Shown here piece by piece: positions 12,428-24,429 of a stretch of 64,000 bases of DNA (within the stretch, counting starts at the first letter, position 1; each line of letters begins with the position of its first letter). The translations under genes and the position numbers were made by a program. The DNA is from Ascaphus truei (lineage: Eukaryota; Chordata; Amphibia; Anura; Ascaphidae). The stretch covers positions 42,830,643 to 42,894,642 of the forward strand of contig CM071573.1 in NCBI GenBank assembly GCA_036426205.1. The letters are read 5' to 3'. The notes under the pieces were generated by a model that was given only the letters and a program-made list of their open reading frames with translations, was not told where the DNA came from and made no database searches.

Positions 12428-13474
12428 ACAATATCTCCATGTACAACAGTACTTGATTATACACTCATCCAGTTATTATCAATACTATACTGAACTAGGA
12501 GACGATAGCATTACTAGCCTAACACATGGTAAAGGGGTTTTGTATTCTACCCCACTATACCCCTATTAAGGGTTTCCCTATCTTTATTGGACCATATTTG
12601 AGGATTAACCTTAGTCATGAAAATATACAAACGTTTGACGTGAGCACTCTTATAGTGCCCATCCTGCGATCATAGTCACTATACTAGGGTTGTTTGATTT
12701 TAATATCCTTTATTTCACACATTAATTTTAGACTTTTTTTTTAACTACTTCAGAAATCACCAGTCAGGGATTGAATGTTAAAAACTAGGTTTCCTGTTCT
12801 TGTGTATTTTTATATTATTATCAGCCAAAAATATACATCAATTTTGTAGTTATCTAGGCGTAAACTGTTAATTAAACCAAAAGGTTTGCAGAAAATAGCT
12901 ACTAACCTACGCATAATAATATAATCCTGCATTTTATAGTAACATTGCCTTTGCGAATTAACAATGCCTTTTCGTCAAATTGAGTAAGACAATATTATAC
13001 AGTTTCTTACAATAACAACAGAAGCTTCGCTAATCAGTATTTGAAATGACAGAGATGGGCCGTCTATATGAATTGTATATACTAAAGTTGCATTCACAAA
13101 ACGCTTGCTGTAGTGGGCTTCTCTGAACCAGTGTGATTATGAAGCACGCTTTGTTTTCCCAAGTTCATGGTTTGTATCCATAACTCTTTCTTGTTTGGCG
13201 AGATAAGGCCAGCCTTGTTTCTGTGACTGCCATTTCAAAGACAGATTCAGAGTTGTGTGACTTCCGATCTTTGTGTTAAGCACGGAGCTCGACCACCTGC
13301 ACTCTGAGCTGCAGCTCCGACTGCTCTGTGCCATCTGATAACACACAGGGTGTCTTCAGATGCCAAAACACGTGTTGTGTGGTTACAGCAGCAATGCTTA
13401 CATTGGGAATATGCAGTCGTTTATTGGTAAAAAATGGGCAAAGTGGATTTTTGTGCAGTAATAATGCATTAGGT
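12428..13474. other. Unique sequence
   Basis: AT-rich, no gene or recognised element. The start may be the tail of the hairpin-bearing repeat. Confidence 0.35.
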
Positions 13475-13614
13475 CAGGGGTGGCCAGCTCAGGTTCTCAA
13501 GGGCGACTAACTGGTCAGGTTTTAAGGATATCCCTGCTTCAGCATAGGTGGCTCAATCAGTGGCTCAGTCTTGGTCTATTGGTGGCCCTTGAGGACTGGA
13601 GTTGGCCACCCCTG
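13475..13614. mobile_element. Fold-back hAT MITE, copy 1
   Basis: A palindromic element: CAGGGGTGGCCAGCTCAGG at the left and TGGAGTTGGCCACCCCTG at the right, with the GGCTCAATCAGTGGCTCAG core. The flanking octamers CATTAGGT and CATTATCC share five leading bases. Confidence 0.75.
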
Positions 13615-15147
13615 CATTATCCAACGATTTAAAAAAACATTACGACACGCAGTGATTAGTTTGCTGGTGTGCAACTGTACATTACCTTCGTAAAGTATCA
13701 ACCAAACTCGGCAAGCCCGAGGTCGAAATGAAGAGATAGAGGGGTGCACAGTGTTACTTGTAACAACGGTCTTGTGTTGAGGCCCCTCTAGCAAAAAACA
13801 GGAAACTAGTACATAGTATACTAAGAGTAAATGCCCAAAAATATAGCATTTTTTAAAATCAAATCCTGTTTGATAGTTTCATTTTTACTGCAGGGGTCAC
13901 ATAGGAAGTGAGAATGTTTTTTAGCTTCTTTTTTCCACTCCCATGACACGAGCTTTCTGGAGGACAATTCCTCAATATGTATTAAAACAAACACAAGGGA
14001 GAAAATAAACATGACCTACCATTAGTTCAATTTAGTCTCATGTAGGGATGCTTCTTTAAGTTACCAATTATGGCATTATAATTACAAAACAAACAACGGA
14101 CAAAATAACAAATCTCTAGTTTTGGGACAGACAAACAGTCTTACAAAAAATGAATTAGATAAAGATTACAAAAATCCCCTAGAGCTTTTACTGGACATGG
14201 AAAAGTTAAAAGATCAAAACACGTATACTTGTTAGATTTATTCCTTTTTTTTTTTCAAGTGTCAACTAGCGACATTTAACCTACAAAACCTGCCACTGTC
14301 CATTTTGTTGTTGTGTGTGAGGGGTAATGCCTCTATAAATCGGTGTCTAAGTGCAGTGGCTCACAATATGTGATGCAGACACACAAAAGATCACTTTGCT
14401 TCTGAATTCAAATGCATCTGAATGGTTTCCTTGGTTGCCTCTCTGCTGTACATTTCTGGCTTATGTAATGCAGAGTTTAGTTTCAGCTTGGGCTTCTTCA
14501 AATCCCTTTATTTTTCACCTTTCACAGATTTACAAATCTTGAGATTCTTATGCAATAAATAGTGTTCACGCGTGGGACTCCAGCTGACAGTAAAGCTAAG
14601 ATCTCCCAGATGTTTTACTCATCATATCGCAAAAGAAACAAGATTGTTTTTCTTTCTAAAATATATTTGACAAAACCCGAGATGCAAAGATGGGGGAGTT
14701 TAAGAGCTGCAAGTCATTAAATCTCGGTCTGATTTCACAAAAAGCCTCCGCTATATTGCATTGATTGTATAAGGGATATCTTATGGCTGATTGTGGGCTG
14801 GGATAATTATCTTGTTTGCTTGAAATCTTATACCACTAAGATTTTGGTTGTGTGGCAAAGTATCCATTACAAAAAAGAAAATACAAATCAGTTGAATTAG
14901 CCAATTCCTGTTTGATTAACCCCTTGGTCAAACAACACACTGCTTAAAGGTGCAGTTGCACCCAATACATCCTATTTTGAAGGTGAGTTGTGTGTGATGC
15001 CATTTTACGCAGATTACCACGTATTCATCCACCCCCCCCTCCCTCCCCAGGCTGTTTTTTTAATGTAATTTGTATTATAAAAGGCCCAGAGACTGCAGCA
15101 GTGTTCATATGTCAACTCTGTTTATTCTCACTTGTTTCCCTCTATCA
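13615..15147. other. Repeat-poor sequence, possible conserved non-coding element
   Basis: No coding signal. The part from about 14340 to 14860 is repeat-free and rich in AT-type transcription-factor words such as GATTGTATAAG, TTATGCAATAAA and GGGATAATTATC. It is listed as a candidate in the findings. Confidence 0.35.
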
Positions 15148-15318
15148 AAGGAGAGGGCAATTCCAGTCCTCAAGGCCTACCAACAGGTCAGGTTTACAGG
15201 ATTTCCCTGCTTCAGCACAGGTGGTGCAGATCAAGACTGAGCCACATGTGCTGAAGCAGGGATATCCTGAAAACCCGACCAGCTGGTGGCCCTTGAGGAC
15301 TGTAGTTGGTCACCCCTG
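15148..15318. mobile_element. Fold-back hAT MITE, copy 2
   Basis: Left end degraded (GGAGAGGGCAATTCCAGTCC), right end GTTGGTCACCCCTG. The target duplication is CTCTATCA / CTCTACCA (seven of eight). Confidence 0.8.
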
Positions 15319-16069
15319 CTCTACCAGGCATAGAAGATCTTATTAGAAAAAAAAATGTCTTATGGTAATTTTCTCAGATAAGGTTTTTCGAGGTCTCGAA
15401 GGGCCCTGTTCAATAAAGTCAGAAGAGTGTCCGAAGGCGAATTTTATCCCTGAAAAGGTGAAGACGGCTTTTCTGTTTTCAACATTGAAATGATCACAGC
15501 AAAGAGGTAGTGAAGACAGGGCAAAGTGGCTGAGAAAGGGGAGTGAGGAAGTGTAAATGTTTTTCTAAATTAACATTGATCAATGGGCCACTTGACTTAA
15601 GTGATCAGTGGATTTCTACATTTTAGCAACTGCAGGACCATTTGGAAAAGTATTATGTTTGCAGAACCCGAGGAAACCATATCCTATGGACATGTAAATA
15701 CTACTGCATTAGTAATGCATATATTTTTTTCATATATATAATTTATATTATTACAGTATAACATTTATTAACCTGTTTCAGAAAGGAAAAAAAAAATAGG
15801 AAAATGGCCCCATAATAAAATTGTTCCAGGGGACCCCTCTTACACACAGACAAATGGAACCCCAACAAAAAGAAACTAGCTTAAAAGCTGCAAATCGGAT
15901 GGTTGAATTTTTTGGGGGGGTCTCTGGATATAGGGGAGTGTTTGTCAACAAAGTGTTTTCTTTACCCTTATTCCTCCCCTGTCCTTATCAGAGAGCCAAT
16001 AAAGATAAGGGAAGGGAAGGACATGCTGGTCACACAGTAATATCTCACAGTAACATCACACAGTGAAAA
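15319..16069. other. Unique sequence
   Basis: No gene. The words TTCAATAAAGTCAGAAGAG near 15409 may be a MITE remnant. Confidence 0.3.
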
Positions 16070-16660
16070 AAGACAAAAAAACAGCGCACAACGCTCACAG
16101 TGTAATATATTTTAGTAAAAGAATACATTTAAAAAAAGGATGGTAAGTAATCTGCATACATCAGATAAATAGGTAAAAAGCATATCATGTATCAAGACGT
16201 GTTACGAACGCTGGAAACAATCCGGTCAGGGAACTTTCGTCACCTGGTCTCACTGTGTAGATCTTCAAAAGATGTCTCCCTCTCTAAGGTAGGTGGCCCC
16301 ACACCAATGGGCGCAAAGGATCCTCCTCAGGGAAAATGTATAGAGAACAGCCCCCGTAATACAGGTAATCAGTCCTCTCCGGAATCAAACCTCTTAGATA
16401 GATATCCGCACTCCACCATACGGTGTCACTACCAGTGTGACGAAAGTTGTATTAAAGTACAAAAATACTTGCACAGATCAACGTTTCGATCCCCCCTTGA
16501 TAAAGATCTCTCTTTGGGATCGAAACGTTGATCTGTGCAAGTATTTTTGTACTTTAATACAACTTTTTTACTTTGAACTGCTGAGTGCTTGTGTCTCTGT
16601 ACCTCTTCACTGTGGGTACTGTATGATATATATATATATAGATATATATATATATATATT
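16070..16660. mobile_element. Penelope-like element remnant (tentative)
   Basis: The left part starts with AAAAAAACAGCGCACAACGC, similar to the insertion at 50822-51243. The right part contains the signature TTGATAAAG ... GGGATCGAAACGTTG followed by TGTACTTTAATACAAC, a pattern I associate with Penelope-like retroelements carrying hammerhead-type motifs. No protein remains. It ends in a TA/GATA microsatellite near 16626-16662. Class assignment is from recognised words only. Confidence 0.4.
16443..16566. repeat. Perfect 51-bp inverted repeat with 22-bp spacer
   Basis: Bases 16443-16493 are the exact reverse complement of 16516-16566 (51 of 51 by eye). The arm starts AAAGTTGTATTAAAG and ends ATCAACGTTTCGATCCC. 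The spacer at 16494-16515 contains TTGATAAAGATC. Confidence 0.9.
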
Positions 16661-16662
16661 TT

Positions 16663-17063
16663 TAAAGCAGTCAAGATATAAAGAAGTTAAGATAGCCTTC
16701 TTCGCTAATTTCTGTGACAGAATAAAAATATTATAAGCTGAACAACATTCTAGGATAGGCCATTGCTTTCAAGGTTTGAAAACTGAAATGCGTGCAGTGT
16801 GTGGGTTCTGGAGCAAAATATATTATTTTATTTGTTTAAGTCTCATCTGGCATGATTCTATTGAATTACAGGGTATTATAACCGCTGACAATGAATGAGA
16901 TGCTCTGAAACAGGGAGACATAACAGGCAGAACTTTCACACTGGAAAAATGAAGAGAAAATTCTCTACACCAGTGCTTTCTTAATGGCAGCCGTACTGGT
17001 TTCCAAAGACTATTGCGATTTCCTGTGTTATCACAAACATGTAGTTCTATACAGGTATTACTA
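16663..17063. other. Unique sequence
   Basis: No gene or recognisable repeat. Confidence 0.4.
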
Positions 17064-17406
17064 TACAGGCAGTCCTCGGTTATCCAACGGAATCCGTTCT
17101 GGAAGTAGCGTTGGATAGTAAAACCGCTGTAAAGTGAGTCCCGTGTTAATCAGTGGCGATGAGCGTTGGATAACGCATTCAGGTGTCGGATAACGCATTC
17201 CGGCATCGAAAAACAGCCCAAAGGGTTGCATTGTAAAGTGTTGGATATGCCATTCGTTGTAAAGTTAAGTCCTTTTGGGACTTTGCAAGAGACAGTTTGG
17301 TCTTTATTCGGATTATTATTTAAAGGACTGATTTGGCGCCGGCAATTCTTTCTTTTCTCTGTGATTCGTTGTAAAGTGAAACTTTGGATAGCGAGGACCT
17401 CCTGTA
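17064..17406. mobile_element. Tigger/pogo-like MITE, copy 1
   Basis: Starts TACAGGCAGTCCTCGGTTAT and ends GGATAGCGAGGACCTCCTGTA. The ends are inverted repeats ending in TA, as in Tc1/mariner (Tigger) elements. Inside, words of the GTTGGATAACGCATTC type are repeated. Non-coding. Confidence 0.75.
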
Positions 17407-18035
17407 CTTATATTGGTGTAATACGGTGCCCTGGTTTATCATATGTCATTGTCTTAACGCGTTAATCAAATATTGTCCAGTGTATTTCTGCAATGTCTGG
17501 TCATGCAAAACCTGGATATTCATGAGGCAAAAATGACAGACATTCAACCAATAAATTACCAACACAACTACATGTGATATTACATGGCAGCATTTAAAAA
17601 AAATACTTCTTCTTAATACAAAATAAGCTGTTAAACAGTTTTTTATATTTCAAAAACACACAGACACACACACACAACTCAAATCCTTATCTCACTGCAT
17701 TGTACTGGGTAGAGAGGGAGAGCTGGAGTATACAAGTGGTACTTGTATTGCTAGGTTTAACTGTACTATGAAACCTTGAACAATATACCAGGCTAAAGTG
17801 GGAAAGGTACTTGCCAACATGCAAATGAGGCCGGCATAGCAAGTAAGGCCTCAACCCCCAGGTATGGAACACACCAAAAAGCATGACCCTCATTATCCGA
17901 AGGCTGGAGTCTCCTTGGGATCGACGTTCAGGGAAAAGGCAGAGCGGGCTAAAAATCCCCGAAGGTTAAACAAAAACTGTCATTCCAATTTAAATCTGGC
18001 TACCTACAACTGCTGAATTTTCCAGCGTTTGTTGG
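17407..18035. other. Unique sequence with a short ACAC tract
   Basis: No gene. A short CA tract lies near 17658-17675. Confidence 0.35.
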
Positions 18036-18040
18036 AGCAG

Positions 18041-18124
18041 CGTGGAGAGGAGCGGCTTGCAACCGCAGTACCTGGAAGATCCTTGGGAAGACCTTCATCC
18101 AGCAGTACATCGACAAGGGCTAAA
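18041..18124 (+). pseudogene. RTE-type LINE, extreme C-terminal fragment
   Basis: In one frame it reads TWKILGKTFIQQYIDKG then stop, the last residues of RTE-like reverse transcriptases. The same end is found in the longer RTE at 33893-36075. It is directly followed by a Tigger-like element. Confidence 0.65.
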
Positions 18125-18128
18125 GATA

Positions 18129-18340
18129 TCCAGCTCAACCCCGTTATAGCGCGATCCGGTACAACGCGGATCCGCTTACAACGCGGTCTGAGTATGGCTC
18201 CCGATTTAAAAGCATCTCCAAGTTTTTTTTTTTAAAGCGAAATGGCCGCTGTCCGAGGACTTACCCGGCATCTGCAGCTCTCTCCTCGCTTCATCAGGCT
18301 GCGTCCACGTGCGCGGCGCACATCTCCAAGGGTTTTTTTT
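18129..18340. mobile_element. Tigger-like element of the CTCAACTCCGTTATAACGCG family, copy 1
   Basis: The left end AGCTCAACCCCGTTATAGCG is followed by CGATCCGG, ACGCGGATCCGCTTA and GGCTCCCGATTT. The same terminal block is found at 31660 and 47903. The right end is not clear. Confidence 0.55.
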
Positions 18341-18594
18341 TTTTATAACAAACATTCAGTGCTTTATTGCTAAAGGACACATACAGACAGACACCCCTCC
18401 CTCAGCCCTCCTGTTACCTCACATCACCATCTTACATCAAAGATACTAGTAGCAGACCAAATCTCACTTAGGGTGGGGGTAAAGGTGCTACATGTAGTAG
18501 GTTCCAATGCGGTTTTGTAAAAAAAAACAAAAAACATTTTAACATCAGTGCTGTCAGAGAGTCCAGTAACATAGTGCTTTGCTTTGGGCTAAGG
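18341..18594. other. Unique sequence
   Basis: No gene or repeat recognised. Confidence 0.35.
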
Positions 18595-18744
18595 ATGGGA
18601 TTCTCAACCCAACTCCTCAAGATACCCCAATAGGTCAGGTTTTAAGGATATCCCTGCTTCAGCACAGGTGGCTCAATCAGTGGCTTAGTCAAAGACTAAC
18701 CTGACCTGTTGGTGGGACTTGAGGACTGGAGTTGAGAACCCCTG
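18595..18744. mobile_element. Fold-back hAT MITE, copy 3 (TTCTCAAC subfamily)
   Basis: Same core as the other copies, but the ends read GGGATTCTCAACCCAACTCC and GAGTTGAGAACCCCTG. Target duplication GGCTAAGG / GGTTAAGG (seven of eight). Confidence 0.75.
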
Positions 18745-21689
18745 GGTTAAGGCTCCATCAGTATTAACAAACAAAACCTGCTAACACTTCCATCAGCACA
18801 CTGTAATGATATCCATGTATTATTAGTTTTGGGGGGAGTTTATTAAATAGCAGTCATTTTGTTTCAATGGCATACAATACATAAAGTGTATATTTTATGA
18901 ATTCTAAGTAAATTGAGCGCCAATTATGTATTTATAAGTGATTTTGTCAACAGCTTTTTTCTCAATGCATTACTGGCCCCTCTGGCAGTGAAGGGGTTAC
19001 AATATTTGACACCATCAGTGCTGGAGAACACTTTAGTTTCAGCACATTGTGCCCCTTCTGCGCCCTTCTCCCAGGTGGGACACTTGCAAGCCCCCCCAAA
19101 GTTGCATTTTGTCATTTTGCTGAAGAAAACAGTCATAAACTAGAACTCCAAAGCGTGCCTCTCCAACACAGGGAAAGTCACAGGTCAGAGTCATTGTACA
19201 CGTAGCAAACCTCTTCAAAATGACTTGCAAATATATTCAAGCCCATTGTGAAGAAACATTTCCTTTTACTACAAATAACTACCGGCCGTGTCTTGCAAGC
19301 GACGGAGAGGTACATCAAGCAGAAAGAGCGCCAGAACACACACTTGTTTTCAAAGTCATAAATCCTTATTTTAGCCTGCAAACCTAAAAGCCAAGCACGG
19401 ATGAACTATTTTCTCTAAATGCTAGGTCTGATTAAACCGTAGCACTAAGTGACAGCTGAACTTTAACATTAATATGATATTATTTAAATAACGGCATTTT
19501 TTGTGTGTTTACGCTAAAAATGATGAATGATTTTCAGACAGCTCAATCGACATAAAGCGGGAGGCTCCTTTAATGAGATTTGACAAAACGAGAGACGTAT
19601 GCAGAGTATTTGTTACAGCTCAGGTCGCAGGGGCCTTCTTGGGGAGGCTGCTGGGCCTCCCTGTTTGATTGTCTATAGGCACTGGAGCATCTATTTCAAT
19701 TGCCAGTACGTTTCCCTTCTGGATTTTACATTTAGATGGTGTCATTTTCATATTACTCTTAATCAGACCATTTTGTAAGCCTCTGTTTGGAGGTGGAATT
19801 TGTATGGGGCGCTAATATTAGGTGGCGTACAGCACAGTTAACCCATTCACCCTGTTCTCTTGGCATTGCATCATTGCTAGAGAAGTTTTAAGGACCTATG
19901 CTAAGAGGACCTCATGGCATGGTGGCACAATGTGAAGCACAGCTACAGCTCTGTGCTTTAGAAAAGGTAACCAAGGTTTTTGATGCAAGGGTATCTGGCT
20001 CGCTCATATTCTAATCCTTAGTCAAGACCTAAGTAGCTTGGGACAAGGGATGGAGATTTTGGGCCTTCCCTTACTGGGTCACCCTTGAGCATAGGCTGCT
20101 CTGGTTTTTAAATTATGAGTTGTTAAGAGAGTTAAGTTTTTATTAATCCCCCTAGATCTCTATAACCCCAAGCAGTTCTCAGCTCTGCTACAGTTAGAGA
20201 CAGGATAACGGACAGCAGTGCTTGTGTTCTTATGTTGCATTAAGCAAACAATTCCAGGTCATTCATAATTCTGACTCGCTTGAGGTTTGTGACCCAAGCA
20301 TTCCTGGTCACAAAGACACAAAAAATACTTATAGACACTTGGGTTGTAAAATGCATTGCAACCATTTGTACTAGACCGTGATAAATTCATTATCAGGTAT
20401 TTTGTTATGGCACTGCCAACCGACTCCGAGACATCAAAAGTCTTAACCAAAAAGGCAAGAGTCACATATTGTGAATGAAATAATAAATATTTGCCCCTAC
20501 CTTTCTCTTACCTTCGTAACATTCCGGTCAGAACCCTGGAACTTTTCCCCAAGTTAGCATCTGTTTCTCTGAGCTACGAAATGACAACAAAGTATTACAT
20601 TAAGATACGCAAGCAATGTACTCAGATCAGCCCCTAAATACTGTATCTTCAAATATTGTACACCTGAGGGGCAGAATACTGTTTGAATCACGCACATAAA
20701 AGGAGCAGAACTTTCATCTCGGCGTCTCACATTTTGAGTAAGTCCTAGCTGGGACTTATTTCTCACCAGCTATAAACCACTCAACAGGAAGCCTTCTGGG
20801 TACCTTCATTGCGAAGTCTAACAAAGCACAGGTGTAACCGGATAAATTAGCCCTATTAAAGTGTGAACAGTAAATGGTGTTATTAGTGATGAGTGACCTT
20901 TCAATGACAGCCGCTGTACTTGCACAAGATAACTTCTAAAATGTAGATAATTACTTTCAGTATAAGGAAGTCAAAACAGATACTGAACACAGTGACCTCT
21001 TTTTTAAAAGCAAACAATGAAGGGGGGGGGGGTATGTATCAATGCTTATGTGATGCAATGCTAGGTTTTGATATATTTATTAAATAAATTCGCCCCAGAG
21101 TAGCACCAGTTTTGCCTTAAATCATACACCCTTATATAGATCATTACACTTTTTACATGAACAGAATTCACGGTGTTACTTTCAGAATGCATAAACAGAA
21201 TTGGGTCAGCTAGATCTGCATGGTTATCCTGAAAACATGATTTATCTGGGGAGTCCAAAGTCAATTTTAAATAGGCTGAGAGTTTCTTTCCCATTCTGTT
21301 TGGTGGTTACAATCACGGCTTTTTTCATCAATACTTCCTAATTGTAATTTCTAATTAGAGCATGTTTATCTCCAAGTAGCTTCATTTGTCACAGAATTGC
21401 TTCAAACTCGCCTTTGATGATGAAAAAAGTATATGCTAGAAAACAGCATGGATCGTGCTTGGAGTGGGAAAAAGACGGGAACAGATATTTGCATAGAAAA
21501 AAAGATCTAGTAGCCATCTGCATCTTTGCGAAATCAGATTATTTGAGAGTTCTGACACCTTTATTACAAACAGTATTAAAATTACTTTAGATATGGTAGT
21601 ACCTGAGATTCTAAGAACACATACATGTACTGTATCTTCAAATTTGTCTGGGGAACAAGTGTACAATATAGAAGAGTAATGACAGATGA
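18745..21689. other. Long repeat-poor intronic stretch
   Basis: No exon recognised on either strand. The segment 19490-19830 is repeat-free and contains AGCTCAATCGACATAAAGCG, TTTAATGAGATTTGACAAAA and a GC-rich core near 19625-19665; it is listed as a possible conserved element. A G-run lies at 21022-21032. Confidence 0.4.
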
Positions 21690-22270
21690 GTGAACTGGTC
21701 CAAATCCGTTTGCGGGTTTTCGCTGATTGTTTAGACCAAATCCATCTGTGGCTTGGATACTAAAAAATCAGAGCAGATTAATTTGAATCTGACATTGGAT
21801 ACAATCCGGACTGAGTTTTAAGAATCCGAACTCTGATTCCATATTGAATCCGAAATCCGTGGACAGATTGTTAAAAATCTGCACTCAGAATAATAGGGAG
21901 GAGACAGGGGAAAGAGTGCTTTCAATTTAGTGTCTCCAGGTGTGTGTGTGTGTGTGTGTATACACACACACACACAAACTTCCCTCCAAATAAATTGGGG
22001 AGATATGCTGAGAAAGGAGCACACCTGAAATTCCCTGGGAGATATGCTAATGCCTATACAAATTATATTTAAATGAGTCTCATCCCACACTTCCTAAAAA
22101 TATTTCCATGCCAACTATATAGAGATTATAAGCCCAAGGTACCTAGTGATTGGAATGGTGTACTGGTGTCGAACAACAGGACTAGAACACGCAACCACTG
22201 CTTTTTGAAGCATCAGCTCTAGGGAGCTAAACCAGCTGATGGGTAGTATCACTGTCACATTATACTTCTG
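21690..22270 (-). mobile_element. tRNA-like SINE-type element, minus strand, copy A
   Basis: On the minus strand the head reads CAGCTGGTTTAGCTCCCTAG, with an A-box-like region, followed later by a degraded B box. The body runs through TTAGGAAGTGTGGGATGAG and CAGGTGTGCTCC to a tail with CGGATTTCGGATTC words. The same order occurs on the plus strand at 23480-23930. A TG/CA microsatellite palindrome sits inside. Confidence 0.6.
21945..21976. repeat. Perfect TG...TATA...CA palindrome
   Basis: Seven TG units, then TATA, then seven CA units form a 32-bp perfect palindrome within the SINE-type element. It could adopt cruciform or Z-DNA structure; that is inference from base composition. Confidence 0.85.
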
Positions 22271-22699
22271 GTTGGAGCTGCTCACTGCTCACACGTGTAG
22301 CTGGATTAGCTACATGTATGAGTAGTCAACAGCTACAAAACAAAAAGTTTTAGCTATTTGCATATCTCACAGGTATCTCAGATGTGCTGCACAAGGAACA
22401 TTAAACTGCCAACCAGGAAGCGGAAGTGGTCTCCTTTTAAATGAAGCAAGGGGGAGGGAGCTACTACAGGTATGAGCACTCATTTGGTACTACATGACGG
22501 ATATGCACAAAGGTGGCTACAGGACATAAATATTCACTGGGCCATCTGCCAGAGTGCCAGGTACATAGTGAATTGAAATACTTTATTTAAAATGAAATAA
22601 AACTCTACAAACTGCAGTTAGTGATTGCGATGGCTTCCTACACGCACAAAGTGTTATTGGGTTGACAAGTTTAAGGCACCTTATGATGAATGGGGTATG
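22271..22699. other. Unique sequence between SINE-type copies
   Basis: No gene or recognised element. Confidence 0.35.
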
Positions 22700-22830
22700 G
22701 TGTCAGTTCCAACAAGATCAGAAGTTGGACCCACCCAACCTCTGTTATTCAAGACAGCAGCTCTAGCAGTGTGAGCTAAACCAGCTGATGGCTAGCACCA
22801 CTGTCACAGTATACTTAGTTCTGATCTCTA
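22700..22830 (-). mobile_element. tRNA-like SINE head, minus strand, copy B
   Basis: Holds GAGCTAAACCAGCTGATGGC and ACTGTCACA(G/T)TATACTT in common with copy A. Only the head is present. Confidence 0.5.
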
Positions 22831-23285
22831 CTTCTCATTGATTGCTCATACCTGAACAAAGCACTTTACCCTCTTCTGGGGTAGAGAAGCATATCTAATA
22901 AGCAGTCTTCTGCCATGTGACACCTTCTAGCGCAGGAAGACACCTTACAGTCCATTTATTTTTAAAAGGCTTTAATGTATTCCAGCACCAAAGTGCATTA
23001 TGGGTGAACACAGTTTAGTAAAAGTGGCCCACTTACTTTATTATTTATAAGATTAGAAGTACTAACTGAAGTCACCAGGTCACGTTGTTATATTACTTTC
23101 TCTCGGCATCTTCATTTTATATTGATCTTTATTTGCTCTTCTTCACCTTGTTTTTACTTGTGTGTGTAAGAAAAAATGTTTTTTATTTCATCTCAACTGG
23201 CCTCAGCTACTCAAAGCCCTCAGTACATAGTATTACTTTGTGTCCTTTCAAGGTTTCAAACAACAAAATAGATAGCCCATGAAGC
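22831..23285. other. Unique sequence
   Basis: No gene or recognised element. Confidence 0.35.
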
Positions 23286-23453
23286 AGTGTTTTTCAACAA
23301 GGGTTCCTAGGAATTTTCTGATCATTTGAAAATTATATAAAATACAGAAGAATTTACAATGCATCTGATCACAGAGTTTCTATAAGAGATGGTTTGGGGT
23401 TCCTCAGAATATCACTTGGGGTTCTTTAACCAAATACAGGTTGGAAACCACGG
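23286..23453. mobile_element. Short hAT MITE (CAGTGTTTTTCAAC family)
   Basis: Starts CAGTGTTTTTCAACAAGGG and ends GGTTGGAAACCACGG. The flanking octamers CCATGAAG and CCATGGAG match at seven of eight, the hAT target size. Confidence 0.65.
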
Positions 23454-23479
23454 CCATGGAGATAGGTTAGTAGATAGTA

Positions 23480-23930
23480 GTGTATTGCTTGCCATCAGCT
23501 GGTTTAGCTCATACTGCTCCCTAGACAAGCAGTAGTTGTGGGTTCTAGTCCTGTTGGTTCTTACAGAAGTACACCATTCCAGTCATTATAGTGCCTTAGG
23601 CTTATCAACTCTATACTGTATAGTTGGTATGGAAATCCTTTTAGGAAGAGTGGGATAGGACTGATTTAAATATACTTTGCATAGCTATTAGCATATATCC
23701 CAGGAAACCTCAGGTGTGCTCCTTTTTCAGCACAGGAATGTCCAACCACTGGAAACACTAATAAATTTAAACTTACGCTCTCAATTTTTAACAATCACAG
23801 TGGTAGAATTTTTTTCCCCCTCGAAAAAGGCATATTTGCCTTTTTGAGACTGATTCGCGGAAATCTGCGGCTCAAAGGAACGGCACGATCCGAGCCAGAT
23901 TCAAATTCTCAAACTGCACTGTACAGGCAG
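23480..23930 (+). mobile_element. tRNA-like SINE-type element, plus strand, copy C
   Basis: Head: CAGCTGGTTTAGCTCATAC, then GTTGTGGGTTCTAGTCC, which resemble tRNA A and B boxes. The body then matches copy A in reverse orientation up to about 23930, where a Tigger-like MITE begins. Confidence 0.6.
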
Positions 23931-23931
23931 T

Positions 23932-24132
23932 CCCAAATTATCCAACGGAATCCGTTCTGGAAGTAGCGTTGGATAGTGAAACCGTTGTAAAGTGAGTCCC
24001 ATGTTAATCAGTGGCGGTGAGTGTTGGATAACACATTCAGGCGTCGAAAAACGGCCCTTAGTGTTGCATAGTAAAGCATTGGATATGCCATTTGTTGTAA
24101 AGTGAAACGTTGGATAACGATGAATACCTGTA
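23932..24132. mobile_element. Tigger/pogo-like MITE, copy 2
   Basis: Starts TACAGGCAGTCCCAAATTAT and ends GTTGGATAACGATG ... CCTGTA. It is a shorter relative of the element at 17064. Confidence 0.75.
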
Positions 24133-24429
24133 CTAGACAACATTGAATGAAGCGGCAGACGTGGTCTCAAAAGATTTGGTTTAAAAGACGCTTATGAATG
24201 TTTCCCTTGTTGGCCCAATATACAAAATAAAAACCTGCATTGGGTATCCCCCTGGAAACAAGTCAACTTGAACTCATGTACTAAGAAAAAGTAGCATTAT
24301 AATCCAACAGTAGGCGTCACCAGCTTTAGAACCCAAACAATCATGAGATTTTGCATATCCCTTTCTACTACACTATTGCAGCTCAGAGCTGCTTTGAGAT
24401 GAGATGCTGCAGAACAAAGTTGCACATAC

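Noticed and set aside
19610..19670. GC-rich stretch as a second exon
   Set aside because: No frame gives a VTI1A-like or otherwise recognisable peptide and no convincing splice pair was seen. It is kept only within a possible conserved element.
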